Assembly: GCA_000697335.1 (NCBI GenBank)
Contig: JNEM01013461.1
Span: 1-18,943, forward strand
Direction of reading: 5' to 3'
DNA: 18,943 nucleotides
Source: Conidiobolus incongruus B7586
Lineage: Eukaryota; Entomophthoromycota; Entomophthoromycetes; Entomophthorales; Conidiobolaceae
The position numbers and the translations under genes were made by a program. Positions 1-12,271 of this stretch are shown here, one piece after another; within the stretch, counting starts at the first letter, position 1, and each line of letters starts with the position of its first letter. The notes under the pieces were generated by a model. That model was not told the DNA's origin and ran no database searches. It saw only the letters and a list, made by a program, of their open reading frames with translations.

Positions 1-1230
1 CTATTTTAAATTTAACTCAATAATATATTACTATTAAATATTTTACTCAAAATCAAGTATTTTATTTTGGAAATTTAAAATAAATTTATAAATAATATTA
101 ATATTTTTTATATAATATAAAAAAAAGTCTATTATTGTATAATTTGTAAATTTTTGAAATTAAAGGTTATTGAATTTAAAAATTATAATAACTTATAACT
201 TCAAATAATGACTTAATAATTTAATGATTTGATAAATTGAAACTTATGTTATAATAATGAATATGACTATTTTTATACAAATAAATACTATTAGAATGGA
301 TCCATTATTGAAAGTTATTTTCATAATCAAAAGGTCGCAATATAAATTTAAATATTATAATATTTATACTTCATATGTATTGGTCAAATTATAAGACATT
401 TATTAATATATCTATACTAGAGAATATATTATCATATAAAATATTTTGTCAATAAAATTGCCGCTTACTAATCAATATTTATAATCACTGTTATCATATT
501 CAAAAATTACAAAATAATACTATCAATTAATTTAAAAAGTTTTTATAAATGATATAAGCCAATTAAATTCATGAAAAATAATTTCCCTATAATATTTAAT
601 AATACAGTAGTCCTGATAAAAATGAAAACAATACTATTGCAAAATATTGAATTTTTTAAATGTTAAAATTAAATAAAAACTTCTTAAGAACCACATGTAA
701 TTTGAAATTGTTTATTAATTTGTAAGGTATATTTTATGGACTCTACTATAGTTGGATAAGGTTGTAAAAGATAAAAATAATATCGAAATATACGAATTAG
801 AAATTAAAGCTTAAACTATATTAATTAAAATATATTAATATTTTTAGAATAAAAGCATATTATATTGAGAAATGATTTCATCAATTAAATTTAAATAATT
901 TAAGTTTAATATATATTTTTTCAAATTTAGATTTAATTTGTTTGAAATATAAATATTATCTGAGGTTGTTAATTCGATACAATAATTTAATTTTAAAATT
1001 TTTATTAATTTAATTTAATTCTCAAACTAACAAATTAATTTATATAAATTAAAATAGGTTCATAACTAATGTTCATTTAGTTTTGAAAAAATTATTAGCC
1101 ACGAAATTAAATAAGTTTGAAAAAAAAATTTATTTGCCATTGAATATTTAATAACTATAAAAATGAAGAGATCTTAATAATATTAAAAAATATTAATTTA
1201 GATAATAATTGTATTCAAGAAGATATAATT
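1..1230. other. AT-rich intergenic stretch, no gene seen
   Basis: No conserved coding signal is visible on either strand. The longest reading frames are short and of low complexity. The last ~80 bp hold the likely promoter of the secreted-protein gene that follows, including a TATAAAAA box at 1156-1163. Confidence 0.6.
1156..1163 (+). promoter_or_regulatory. Putative TATA box of the secreted-protein gene at 1231
   Basis: TATAAAAA lies 75 nt upstream of the ATG at 1231. Similar boxes sit about 60-75 nt upstream of several other genes in this window. Because the DNA is very AT-rich, a chance match is possible. Confidence 0.35.
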
Positions 1231-1635
1231 ATGAAATTAATTATTTTAATTCCGCTAATAACTGGATTCATTTCAGCAGAAGGTTACGATCGACCATATG
1301 GTAAATGTTCAGCGGAAAGATATCGCAAATACTTGGGGATGAGATATAATTTCCGCACCAAAAATTTCCGATCTGGTGATTTGTTATTCCATGTGGATTT
1401 TGCGGAACATCAGCCCACGGTATTCATCGAAGGATGTTTTTGGAGACGTCGCGATTTACCTAAGAAGGAACATGGCACACTCTACGTTCTGTTTGATGAA
1501 AATCGTGTAGCTAAAGGTTTCAGTTGTCATGGTTATAGGGATAAAGCTGTCCTTTGTAGAAATTGGCATAGAGAATCTCCCGATGAAACGGATGAGAATG
1601 TAGAAGATACTTCCAAGTATGAATTTTGTGATTAG
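1231..1635 (+). CDS. Small secreted cysteine-containing protein, candidate effector
   Basis: Single exon of 134 codons. The product is not recognised by family. Residues 1-16 form a typical signal peptide (MKLIILIPLITGFISA), with likely cleavage after ISA, so the protein is probably secreted. The mature part (~118 residues) is strongly charged and has five cysteines (26, 69, 99, 108, 133), one near its N-terminus (PYGKC) and one next to its C-terminus (EFCD). A short mature domain with an N-terminal aromatic-near-Cys and a C-terminal Cys recalls RNase-like secreted effectors of biotrophic fungi. That is a resemblance in layout only: I see no RNase catalytic motif. The open frame stands out sharply from very AT-rich flanks, which supports real coding. 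The start is the first ATG, 75 nt after a TATA-like box, and AATAAA follows at 1677-1682. The next gene downstream also encodes a secreted protein and shares the start context ATAATTATGA(A/G)ATTA. Confidence 0.72.
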   Translation: MKLIILIPLITGFISAEGYDRPYGKCSAERYRKYLGMRYNFRTKNFRSGDLLFHVDFAEHQPTVFIEGCFWRRRDLPKKEHGTLYVLFDENRVAKGFSCHGYRDKAVLCRNWHRESPDETDENVEDTSKYEFCD

Positions 1636-3612
1636 TCAAATACTTAATCTTCACTACTTTATAGTTTATACATGTTAATAAATGGAATATTCAATAGAAA
1701 TATGCTTCAAATTTTTCCATGCAATGTAAATTATAATAATCTTAATTATATCACACATGTTACTTAAAATTCAAAAGTCGATAATGAATATATTTTTAAA
1801 GTATTAATTTCAAATACTAATATAATATTTTTGTAAAATATATAACTCTTAATCACTTTTATTTCAATTTGTTTGGATCAAATTGAATATTGTTTTATTT
1901 ATTAATATTAACATTCAAATAAATATATTCCATCAAAAAATATAAAACTAATAAATATATAATATAATGATAATAAAAGTCAGAATATATTATTAAAATT
2001 ATAAGACTTACTTGGAATATATTATATTAACAAAAATTGTTTTTAATATTATTATACAATTGAAAAAATAGGAAATTTTTTAATTCCTAATTTTTCAAAT
2101 ATATCATTAGTTTTAGAAAAAAAAATATACAAAATAAATTAAAAAATTAATAATTTTAAAATATAAATATATTTATATATCAAGTTTTTTTATTAAAATA
2201 TTAAGTTTTAAAATTTTATTATTTAACTTAATTTCATTTAAATAAAATAATAAATACCAAAAATTTTTTAATTTAATATTAGTAAACCTTAACTATAAGC
2301 TTTTTAAAGCTAAATAAAATTTATAAGCAATTTTTAAAAATAATAATTTATATAAATTAATTATTTATCACTTAGTAAATTTTTTTCAGCTAAAAAACTA
2401 TTTAAAATTAATAAAAATTTAAAAAACTAATTTTAATTACTATTATTTCAACTAATAATAAATTAAAAAATATATTGATAAATATTGTTTTATTTTGATA
2501 AAAGGATTATTAAGGTATTTTAACATCAGTTATATAAATATATTATATATATTAAAATCTAAGTTCAATTAATTAATAAAAATATATAATAGATAATATA
2601 TAATTTAATAAAAGCCTAGAAAAAAACTAAAGTGGTTATAATTAAATTAAATTTAATTTATTAAGATATAACTAAAAAAAGATTTTTATAATAAATAATT
2701 ATAATTAATAAATCTTAAATTCTTATATAATCTGTTATTTAAAAATAAAATAAGATATTAAGTTAAGTTAATCCCCTCTATAAATTTCAATAAAAATATG
2801 TTTTAAATATAAGCAAATATTAATTATTATAATAGATTATAATATGATATAATGTTTTTTAAATTCTATAAATAAATAAACTAATAATAAACTTTATATT
2901 ATTTTTTAAATAAAATAATTTTTAAATAATATTCTTAATATAAACTAAATATACTTATTGTTTTACATAATAATTATAAAATATATAAAATTAAAGCTGT
3001 AAAAAATTATTATATAAAAAAATTAGAGAGAGCTACCAAATTTAATATATTCATTTGATTATAATTGTTTTAGATAAAAAATCAACTTATAAGAAAAAAA
3101 TTCCTGTAAATAAATTAATTTATAAGATATTAGATTTTAGTTTTTAATAAAAAAAATTATTATTTAAATGTTAGAAGCTTGTTAAAAATATAGAAAAGAG
3201 TTATTAATAATAAAAGAAAGTATGAATTTTATACTGTTTATTAAATTTTATATATTATTTATTATTTTATTTGTTTAATTTTTAAAATTATGCCATTACT
3301 TAATTTCTGCACTAATATTATAAATGATTAAAATTTTATTTGTTTGATAATATGTTCAAGTGTTATTTTTAATCAAATAATTTCCAATACTTATATTAAT
3401 ATTCACATATCCATAATTTTTAACTTAAATAGCACTATAATCCAAATATAACCAAGAATCATTTGTTAGCCACTAAAATACTTTTAGTTATATATTTTGG
3501 TAAAAATTTGAGACCAATTCGAAATTTCAAATTGAAACCAATTATCAAATATATAAATTGATGACACTCCATAATATGAGAATATTTTAAGTCTATATTA
3601 TCAAAAATAATT
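1636..3612. other. Extremely AT-rich desert between two secreted-protein genes
   Basis: About 2 kb with no coding signal. Hand counting of 2101-2520 gives about 39 G/C in 420 bases (roughly 9%), well below the other spacers I counted. The DNA is made of A and T runs and short TA-rich stretches, without a clean tandem array that I can see. A polyadenylation-like AATAAA for the upstream gene is at 1677-1682, and a TATAAA for the downstream gene is at 3552-3557. Confidence 0.65.
3552..3557 (+). promoter_or_regulatory. Putative TATA box of the small gene at 3613
   Basis: TATAAA lies 61 nt upstream of the ATG at 3613, the same spacing class as in other genes of this window. The AT-rich background makes this weak evidence taken alone. 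Confidence 0.3.
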
Positions 3613-3846
3613 ATGAGATTATCATATTATATATTACTCACTGTAGGGGTTGCCAGTGCTCCAATTCAGGATCAGGAAGGTGAGCGATGGTTGGAAAGAA
3701 GAGGGATATGGAGTATAATGACGTTTTTGCCTAAGGAGTACTGGAATTGGACAAGCTGGTTTGATGCTGTCAAGGAGGACCCTCTCAAATTACCAGTGCC
3801 CCCAATTTTGGATACGGCTAAAAATATATACAGTATTTTATCTTAA
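3613..3846 (+). CDS. Very small secreted tryptophan-rich protein, candidate effector
   Basis: Single-exon frame of 77 codons with no recognisable family. Residues 1-16 (MRLSYYILLTVGVASA) read as a signal peptide, leaving a mature peptide of about 61 residues. The mature part has no cysteine but is unusually rich in tryptophan, with five W within residues 26-49, and it has an amphipathic, charged stretch (GERWLERRGIWS). Its G+C content rises abruptly above the surrounding DNA, and AATAAA lies just after the stop (3857-3862). The start context matches that of the other secreted-protein gene. A donor-like AAGGTGAGC occurs near 3678-3686, just after the signal peptide, so an unrecognised intron and a different C-terminus cannot be excluded. 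The product could also be the remnant of a longer secreted protein. Function is unknown. Confidence 0.55.
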   Translation: MRLSYYILLTVGVASAPIQDQEGERWLERRGIWSIMTFLPKEYWNWTSWFDAVKEDPLKLPVPPILDTAKNIYSILS

Positions 3847-4897
3847 AATACATTTAAATAAAAAAAACTATGAGAATTCAATTGGTTATAAAATTCCACT
3901 TAGTCAATATTATTGATTTAAAACTTTATAGAAATCAGATCTATCTAGATATTTTTGAAATATTTGATAAAATCTAGCTAAATCTGTAGAAAATATGTTT
4001 CAATTTCAAATTAACACCACCTAACGTCTAACCTATTTATGTCAGAAAAGTGAATTCACAATCGTATTAATTACCTAAAAAGGCATCACCAATATCTCAA
4101 ATTCAAAAATTAAAAGGAATAGATTTAAGGGAAACATACATTATTTATCACTAAGATTTTTTATGTATTATCAATACTAAATTATTTGTTTTATAAGATA
4201 TATTAAACTTAAAAAAATATTGTGCATATCAAGTAATTAAGCATTGACAATTTAAACGTTTAAATCATTATAATTAATTTTAAATGTAATGAATTCAAAT
4301 GTTTGTAAATGAATATGTAATTAAAAGTGAAAAGATTTCTGGTAAATATTTAATTGTAGAATCAATCCAAATATTGGGATTTGAATTTAATTAATACAGT
4401 AAAAAATCATTTAGTTTAATCACTCAATTCCGAAATATTGAATAAGTATAGGAATATTGAATTTTAACAAAATAGCGATTGACTAAGTATAAATAATTCA
4501 TCAGGTTCGATTAATTTGAATCAATTGAATATTTACTAGTACTATCAAAAATTCCAAAATGTTTTTATTTTGATCATAAATTCTTAACTAAAATATAGAA
4601 TTATTTAATTTAAAATTCAAACTTGGTTGATAATTTCTGATAAATAGATGTTACAAATTTGAATCAAGGACCTGTGACAGTAATATTACAAATTATCCCA
4701 TAATACTTTTTAATTCATACAAAATATATAAACCATGGATATCAATATTTCTAATAAATTCGAAATTCCAAAAAAAAATATTAAAAAATAAAAATATTAA
4801 TAAGCTTATAAATAATTGCATATTAATTATTTTTCACCAAAAATTATTATTTTTTAAATTGATTCTTTAAATTTCTATTCATATATTATTCTTCACT
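3847..4897. other. Intergenic stretch with no supported gene
   Basis: No intact gene. A 35-codon ATG frame (3870-3977) and a 78-codon stop-free run without ATG (ending near 4870) are present, but in DNA this AT-rich such lengths are near chance. G+C is locally raised around 3960-4130 and 4620-4680, which may mark eroded coding sequence. A TATAAATA box for the Kae1 gene is at 4807-4814, 91 nt before its ATG. Confidence 0.5.
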
Positions 4898-6118
<1,221 letters not shown>

Positions 6119-6720
6119 TTACCAATTTAGACTATATAACTCAATTAAATATTACTCAAATTACAAAATAAATATACCAGTGATTATTGAATAAATCATT
6201 TTTGATTATCTTAATCCCTATAATTCAATAATTAAATTTATTTGATTAAACTGAAGATTAATCATTATTAGTCCAATTTTCTATATTGTCATTGATAGAA
6301 TTCGATCACTTCTATTCATTAATATCTTAATAGACTAATTATTTAAATATATATAATTATTAATCCATGTAATTTCAATGTTTTAATTATTTATATAAAA
6401 TTTTTCAATTATATTACAAATGATAATAGTAAAAACTAGTAATTGAAAAAAGATCAAAAATTCTAACATTATGATAATAAATTACGATAAAAAAATAAAA
6501 TTAATTATGAGAAAGTATAAATAAAAATCTTATATATGTGTATGAGTGGTTGAAACGCAAAATTATTAAATTATGAATGAAATTATGAATATTAAATGAA
6601 TAAATAAAAGAATATTCTGAACGATCTATTATATATAGAGATTTAAAGGTGATATAAGTGAAAATGAAAATTATTTTTACTTAATGATATTACAAACCAA
6701 TATATCAACCTTGTTTGCAT
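6119..6720. other. Spacer between KAE1 and the tRNA-Ala gene
   Basis: AT-rich DNA of about 600 bp with no supported coding or RNA signal apart from the downstream tRNA. It probably contains the 3' UTR and polyadenylation region of KAE1. Confidence 0.5.
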
Positions 6721-6793
6721 GGGGAATTAGCTCAAATGGTAGAGCGCTCGCTTAGCATGCGAGAGGCACGGGGATCGATACCCCGATTCTCCA
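6721..6793 (+). tRNA. tRNA-Ala (AGC anticodon)
   Basis: A full cloverleaf can be drawn. The 7-bp acceptor stem is GGGGAAT/ATTCTCC, with the G3:U70 wobble pair that alanyl-tRNA synthetase recognises. The D stem is GCTC/GAGC, the anticodon stem CTCGC/GCGAG, and the loop TTAGCAT carries anticodon AGC at 6754-6756. The T stem is CGGGG/CCCCG, with loop ATCGATA as in other eukaryotic tRNA-Ala, and the discriminator base is A73. There is no intron and no encoded CCA. The A- and B-box promoters lie inside the gene, and a T7 run follows. A base-for-base identical copy lies inverted at 12279-12351. Confidence 0.98.
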
Positions 6794-6800
6794 TAAGATA

Positions 6801-6807
6801 TTTTTTT
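6801..6807 (+). terminator. RNA polymerase III terminator of tRNA-Ala
   Basis: Seven consecutive T begin 8 nt after the discriminator base, which is the standard pol III stop signal. A second T run follows within 15 nt. Confidence 0.8.
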
Positions 6808-6909
6808 GTATATTTTTTTAAAAATTATTAAACTTAAATTTTCTTAAAATTAATATATAATTGAAAAATAAATCAATTTTAAAATTAATAAATATTAATA
6901 AAATCCTAT

Positions 6910-8068
6910 TTAATTTTGGTGCAATTTTGTAGAAACCTCCTTAATAGTATTTAAAAAAACTAATAAATGCTCAGGATCGTGAGTGGGTAACATACCGTGG
7001 CCCAAGTTAGCGATATGGGGCTTGGTACCAAAATTTTGCAACATTTCAGTGGTGAGCTTCTTGATATTTTCTGGAGTTTCGAAGAGAACATTGGGATCCA
7101 AATTGCCTTGAAGGACGATATGGTCGCCCACAGCGCTACGAGCTTCCTTGGGGTCGATTGTTGAATCGAGAGACACAATCTTAAAGTATTGTTGATCTTT
7201 GAATTGAGGGAGGGCGTGATGAGCTCCTTTGGCGAACAGTGAAATGGGGACATCATAGTTCAATTCCTTGAGCTTTTCAGTGACGCCTCTACCAATTTTG
7301 AGGATGTAGGGATATGAAAATGTGTTGAAGTCTTCGGGTGTCAATTCCCCAGCCCATGTATCGAAGAGTTGGAGGAGTTGGGCCCCCGCTTTCACTTGGG
7401 CTACTAAATAATTGATGATGGTATTACTCAAAATATCCAATAATTTGTGGCTCTGCTCGGGATAATTTTGAAGCCAGCTCTTGGCAATGGAGTGGTCAGT
7501 ACCACTCTTACCTTCTACCATATAGCTCATCAAAGTCCATGGAGCTCCACTGAATCCAAACAATGGAACTTCACCCTCGAGTTTCTGCCTAGTCAAGGTA
7601 ATAGCTTGGTACACGTAGTCCAACTTTTCTTCAATGTTGACACCAGGGTGTAATTTGGTATCAATCTCATCGGGATGATTCAACTTATCGTGGAAGACAA
7701 TGCCGTAACCAGGTTTGACTTCGAAAGGAAGGCCCAAAGCTTCACTAACTACCAAAATATCGCTAAAAATAATAGAAGCGTCCAACAACCCCTTATATCT
7801 TCTAATAGGTTGCAAAGTGACTTCGAAAGCCAATTCAGGAGTTTTACAAACGGTAGCGAAATCGTGTTCCTTTCTAACGTCTCTGAATTCTATTAATTAT
7901 TAATAATACTTTTTGATACAAGGGCTAATATAATTTACCAGGTAAATATCTACCAGCTTGACGCATTACCCAAACGGGAGTTTTATCTACTTTTTCACCC
8001 TTGGCCACCCTTAATATTAAATCATTCTTTAATGGAGGGAAATCACTATCTTTTAAACACTTTATCAT
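6910..8068 (-). CDS. HEM12: Uroporphyrinogen decarboxylase (haem biosynthesis)
   Basis: Two exons (8068-7939 and 7889-6910) with one 49-nt intron encode 369 residues, the usual size for eukaryotic UROD. The cytosolic homodimer decarboxylates the four acetate side chains of uroporphyrinogen III to give coproporphyrinogen III, without a cofactor. The diagnostic N-terminal signature [15 protein letters not shown] spans the splice junction and carries the substrate-binding arginines R36 and R40. The active-site aspartate lies in FSDILV (D87). Also visible are [31 protein letters not shown], the QGNLDP turn and the C-terminal NLGHGM..THDPEH. The exon starting at 7889 stays open upstream of any usable ATG, and the only matching N-terminus is the short exon beginning [16 protein letters not shown]. 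An ACGTCA element (TGACGT on the coding strand) lies 26 bp upstream of the ATG. The frame is intact. Confidence 0.96.
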
Positions 8069-8865
8069 ACTTATTTTTTTGATTAATATGAAAACGTCAT
8101 ACTATTTCCAAATTAATTTAAGTTTTTAATTAATCAAAATTTAATTTATGGTATTTGAATTTGACTAATTGATAATTTAAATTATAAGTGATTTAGATAT
8201 TGTTGTAGAGTGGGAAAAATGAATAAAATGATAATTATTTCAATAGCAAATTTTTTTTTCATTGTTTTACATAATTACATAGTTATCAGTATAGTAATTA
8301 ATTTGTTTTAATATAAAAAAACCTTTATTTTTTATTGTAAAATATTCTTCAAAGTGACTATATCATCATTTTAATTAAAATATAGATTTAGCTTTGCTAT
8401 TTATTATATTATTTCTTAATTTTAATACTTAATAAAAATTAAAATATATATGATTTTATAATAATATTGAAAAATATATACATATATCAAAATTTATCAA
8501 TTCAATTTTATTATATTGATTTTAAGATGGTAAGATTAAAAAAGATATCGACTCTGAAAAAACTGATAATATTTATATACAGAGAGTAGATAGAATGTTA
8601 ATAACAAATTTATTATCGAAAATAGCTATTGAGTTCTTTAATGAAATAAATTCAAAAGTATCCAATTTAGAAATAAAATAACTCCACAAAATGTAGAATA
8701 AAATCGAATGAAAAAAATAACACAATAAAGAATGTCAAAATATATTTGAGAAAAAGACATGATAAAGGAAGATAGATTTAAATAAATGATAACTAATATT
8801 TGATATGAAGATTAACCAAACTTGATTCAATTTAATGAATGATTGACACTATTGACCATTATATC
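8069..8865. other. Spacer between NCS1 and HEM12, no gene seen
   Basis: About 800 bp of AT-rich DNA that should contain the HEM12 promoter (right side of HEM12) and the NCS1 3' region. No conserved reading frame or RNA gene is visible. Confidence 0.5.
8094..8099 (-). promoter_or_regulatory. TGACGT element (CRE half-site) upstream of HEM12
   Basis: TGACGT on the gene's strand, 26-31 bp before the ATG. It is a core recognised by ATF/CREB-type bZIP factors in fungi. A longer match (TGACGTCG) occurs in the promoter at 14178. It is short enough to be chance. Confidence 0.25.
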
Positions 8866-9662
8866 TCACACCAATCCGTCGTAGATATTGAGTGCTTTCA
8901 AAATACTTGGATCTTTCTTGGCTCCTTCTTTAAACTCTACTAATGTTAATTTATCGTCATGATTCTATATATTAAAATATGATATTAGTTAATGAATAAT
9001 GATAATTTAATTCTGACAATTACCCTATCCATGGATTTAAAAATTTTATCAACTCTGAGTTCGGGAGTACTCTCATCTTCAGGCATATTAACAATAGTAT
9101 CAACCATCTTATAAATAGCATCGACAATTTTCAACATTTCGTCCCTCGTAATATATCCATCATTATCAATATCGTACAATTTAAAAGCCCCTAATTACAT
9201 AATTAGCGAATCATCATTTAACACCTTTGCATTATCTTACATTCTAATTTTTCGTCAATTTCACCTCTCGCCGTAATACTAATAGCTGCGATAAATTCTT
9301 TAAAATCAATATAACCATTCTTATTGTCGTCGAATACGTTAAAAGCGTAATCCGCGAATGTAGAAGGGTCACCGAATGGAAAGAATTGTTTGTAAATCTT
9401 TTTAAAATCATTTCGGTCTAGCTGACCACTTGGACACTCATTTATGAAATTCTGGTACCTAACGAATTTATTCAGTATGATTGTTTGCAATTAGTGAAGT
9501 AAAGTCTTTTTTACCAATTTTGCAATTCTTTTTTGTCGACTATTTAAAACATAAAGGTGTCAGTATTGAGTTAATAAATGTTAAGTATATATTGTTACAT
9601 TTGGTAATTTTTTGTAATTCAGTAATTTGTTCCTGAGTTAATTTACTATTTTGTTTACCCAT
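8866..9662 (-). CDS. NCS1: Neuronal calcium sensor 1 (frequenin), EF-hand calcium sensor
   Basis: Five exons (9662-9599, 9539-9515, 9458-9241, 9190-9024, 8964-8866) with introns of 59, 56, 50 and 59 nt encode 190 residues, exactly the length of yeast Ncs1/Frq1. The N-terminus MGKQNSKL is an N-myristoylation signal. EF1 is degenerate with the family-typical CPSG (residues 38-41). EF2 (D73-E84, [12 protein letters not shown]) and EF3 (D109-E120, [12 protein letters not shown]) are canonical. EF4 (D157-E168, [12 protein letters not shown]) has Asp162 where Gly is usual. The C-terminus IYDGLV and the FFPFGDPS motif are fungal forms. In fungi this protein binds and activates the phosphatidylinositol 4-kinase Pik1 at membranes and takes part in calcium tolerance. 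Exon 2 is a 25-nt microexon. Every junction restores the known family sequence, so the model is firm. Confidence 0.96.
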
Positions 9663-9802
9663 ATTTTATATATTTGTATTATAATTATATTGTTGAAGAT
9701 AATGATATTTTTACAAATGAACTATTAATATTAATTTGATTAAATTTTAATTATTCAATTAAAGAAAGTTTTTTTTTGAAAAAACTTAGAAATTATGGGG
9801 AC

Positions 9803-9969
9803 TTAATGAGTATTTATATTCCCACAATGATAGACTGCATCGGCATTGATCAATTTATAAAGTTTTTCATGACTCTTTTTCACTTTCTCTCTGAATAGTC
9901 ATTCGTCAAGTGAATTTCTATATAGAATTTTCCAAATTGGAATGGTTTCTAAAATTTGTATCAGATTTT
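9803..9969 (-). pseudogene. Possible remnant of an unidentified gene
   Basis: G+C rises to about 30% over 9781-9960, by hand count, against background near 10-18%. On the minus strand the translation is coding-like, with a mixed, charged segment (FREKVKKSHEKLYKLINADA) followed by VYHCGNINTH and a stop at 9803-9805. There is no start codon and the frame is interrupted at least once. An exon fragment of a spliced gene is an alternative. I do not recognise a family. Confidence 0.3.
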
Positions 9970-10786
9970 ATTTTATGTTAAATTTAATCGAACTTAGATT
10001 ATATTATGCACTGGTTAAACTATCTTGCCAGAAATTTTTATTTAAATATGATCAAAACGAATTTAAATTAATTTTGAAAAGGTTCAATTTAGTACCTAAA
10101 TTTAGGTAAAAAGTAAACAATATTGAAAGGTAAAATAATTTTTAAATATTATTTAGAACATGTATTTATATATTATATGGTACATAATTATATCTAAAAT
10201 TTTAATTGTTTAGTAATCTATACAAGGTTTACAGGCATTCACTAACTTCATAAAATTTTAATTTTTAAATAGAAATACTAAATTAGTAAATATTCAAATT
10301 GGTCAAGTATAATGGTAAACAAAATACTCTATTAAACAAGGCCTAATATTCTATTTAAGGACTACTTTTCAACTAATATTCTATAAGAATAGTGAGTTTT
10401 TTCGATCGCTTTTATATTGATATTAATCAAATTTTAAATGTGAATTGAGAGTGTTGAAGCATCGTTTAGTTCGATTTTATTAATATGGATAATAATATAA
10501 AAGTCACACTTATGTTGTTAATAAAATGTTATTAATTAGGCTTTAATACAATATTCGGGTAGCGCTCTAAATTAATAATTAATTTATGCTATTTTTAGAA
10601 TATTACATCTTATTCCATGAGTGTAATTATGAATTTTAGATAAATTCTAAAATATTGAAGTTATTTTCGATACTGATGAAATTTAACACTTTTAACTTAA
10701 TATAAATATGATTTCAATTCAAAGAAAAATACTCAATAAATATGCAAAAAATCAACATAATTACATAATAATAAACCAAATTCATT

Positions 10787-11002
10787 ATGGATCAGGTAAT
10801 TTATATATATAAACAGAATAACATCCATGGGATTTACTCCTACAATTCTAGATTATACCGCAATTCAAAATATTATATTTTAAAGGTTTTTAAATACAAT
10901 TCTCTTAATGATCAAACGATTAATAATACATAAAGAAAATTCCAAGCATCTATCCAACCAGAGTCAATTCTAATTAGAACTCATACTTATATATTCGGTT
11001 AG
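10787..11002 (+). pseudogene. Possible decayed gene, weakly kinase-like
   Basis: A 48-codon frame opens with ATG at 10787, and the same frame keeps a coding-like composition for about 22 more codons, so it is interrupted at least once. Local G+C is about 25%. The segment SKYYILKVFKYNSL, followed by KFQASIQPES, loosely recalls the small-lobe lysine strand and following helix of protein kinases. That is an impression and not a match I can prove. No catalytic-lobe motifs follow. Confidence 0.25.
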
Positions 11003-12271
11003 TGAATTGATAATATGATCAATATATAGTAATTTACAAAAAAACTGTGTGATTTAAAATATTTTAAATTTATAATGGTGGTATTAATTAATTTAAAAAA
11101 TTACATAAAACCATGTTAATAATAAAAAATATAGTAGAAGATCTTTAAACTTGAAAATTATTAGCTAAACTCTAAAATAAACTAATCCATAATATTCGAG
11201 AGTACTAATATTTCTATTAGATATATCTGTCAAAATTCAAAAAAAACTAATAATCATTCCAAGTGTGTTTTCACTATTCATTCAATTATCCTTCGGAAAC
11301 ATAATATGAATTATATATCGAACATTAGATTTATTAATCAAACCTCATATTACCTTAGCAATATAATCATTTTAAGAAATATTTAATAGTTTAAACAATA
11401 AATTTGAAAATTGAAAATGTATTCAAGGATTACACTGTCACAGTTATTAAGAATAGAAATATTCGAAATAAATTAGAATGTTTTGATATAAATATTGGTT
11501 AATAATAAATTATAAAATTTATATTTATTTAAATTTGATAAAATTTTTTGTTAATAAATTCACTTTATTTCATGATATAATATTATTGAAAATATTTATG
11601 AATTTTCCTGTTTATATATACATACAATATTCTTTGATATTGGTTAAATTTTAAATATAACAATTGTATTATACTAAATTGAAAACTTCTTGTATTTATT
11701 ATAATAGATGATTTAATTACAAAAAATACAAATTTTAAATGTAACAATTGATCAATTTCACAAAATCTAAAAGTGAGAAATTAAACAAATAGTATTGGTA
11801 TTCATGCATTTTATCATTTATCAAACCAGTATATATTATCAAACATTAGATTAAACTTAATATATCATCATATTTTTTAGTAAAAATTTTGAAGGAGTAT
11901 AAAATATAATTGTATTCAAAATTTCATGTTTAAAAGTATATTTTACTTGTTATATATTAAATTAAACAAAATTTGAATTGGAAATAAAAGATGATAAAGT
12001 ATATAATTTTGATTTTAAAATCCATATAACATAAAGAATTTAGTAATTGTCAAATGATATCTAATTATTTAAAACTTTTCAATAAGTGAATATTGTTATG
12101 ACCAGCATGTATAGTGTGAATTAATTCACAAATAAAAAGTACTAAATGGTATATTTGAAAACTATTCTCATTATTAAAAATTAAAACATAAATATTATGG
12201 CATATGTATAAATAAAAAATTGAAAGATATGGATATAAAAAATTAAATTGTAAAAGTAATAATTCTAGTAT

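Noticed and set aside
3870-3977. 35-codon ATG frame just after the Trp-rich secreted protein, with a faint kinase-hinge-like look (NIIDLKLYRNQIYL)
   Set aside because: It is too short, its composition is near background, and no other kinase motif is at a sensible distance.
4636-4870. 78-codon stop-free run upstream of KAE1
   Set aside because: It has no ATG and a low-complexity Lys/Asn/Ile-rich tail. In DNA this AT-rich about one such run is expected by chance in a window of this size.
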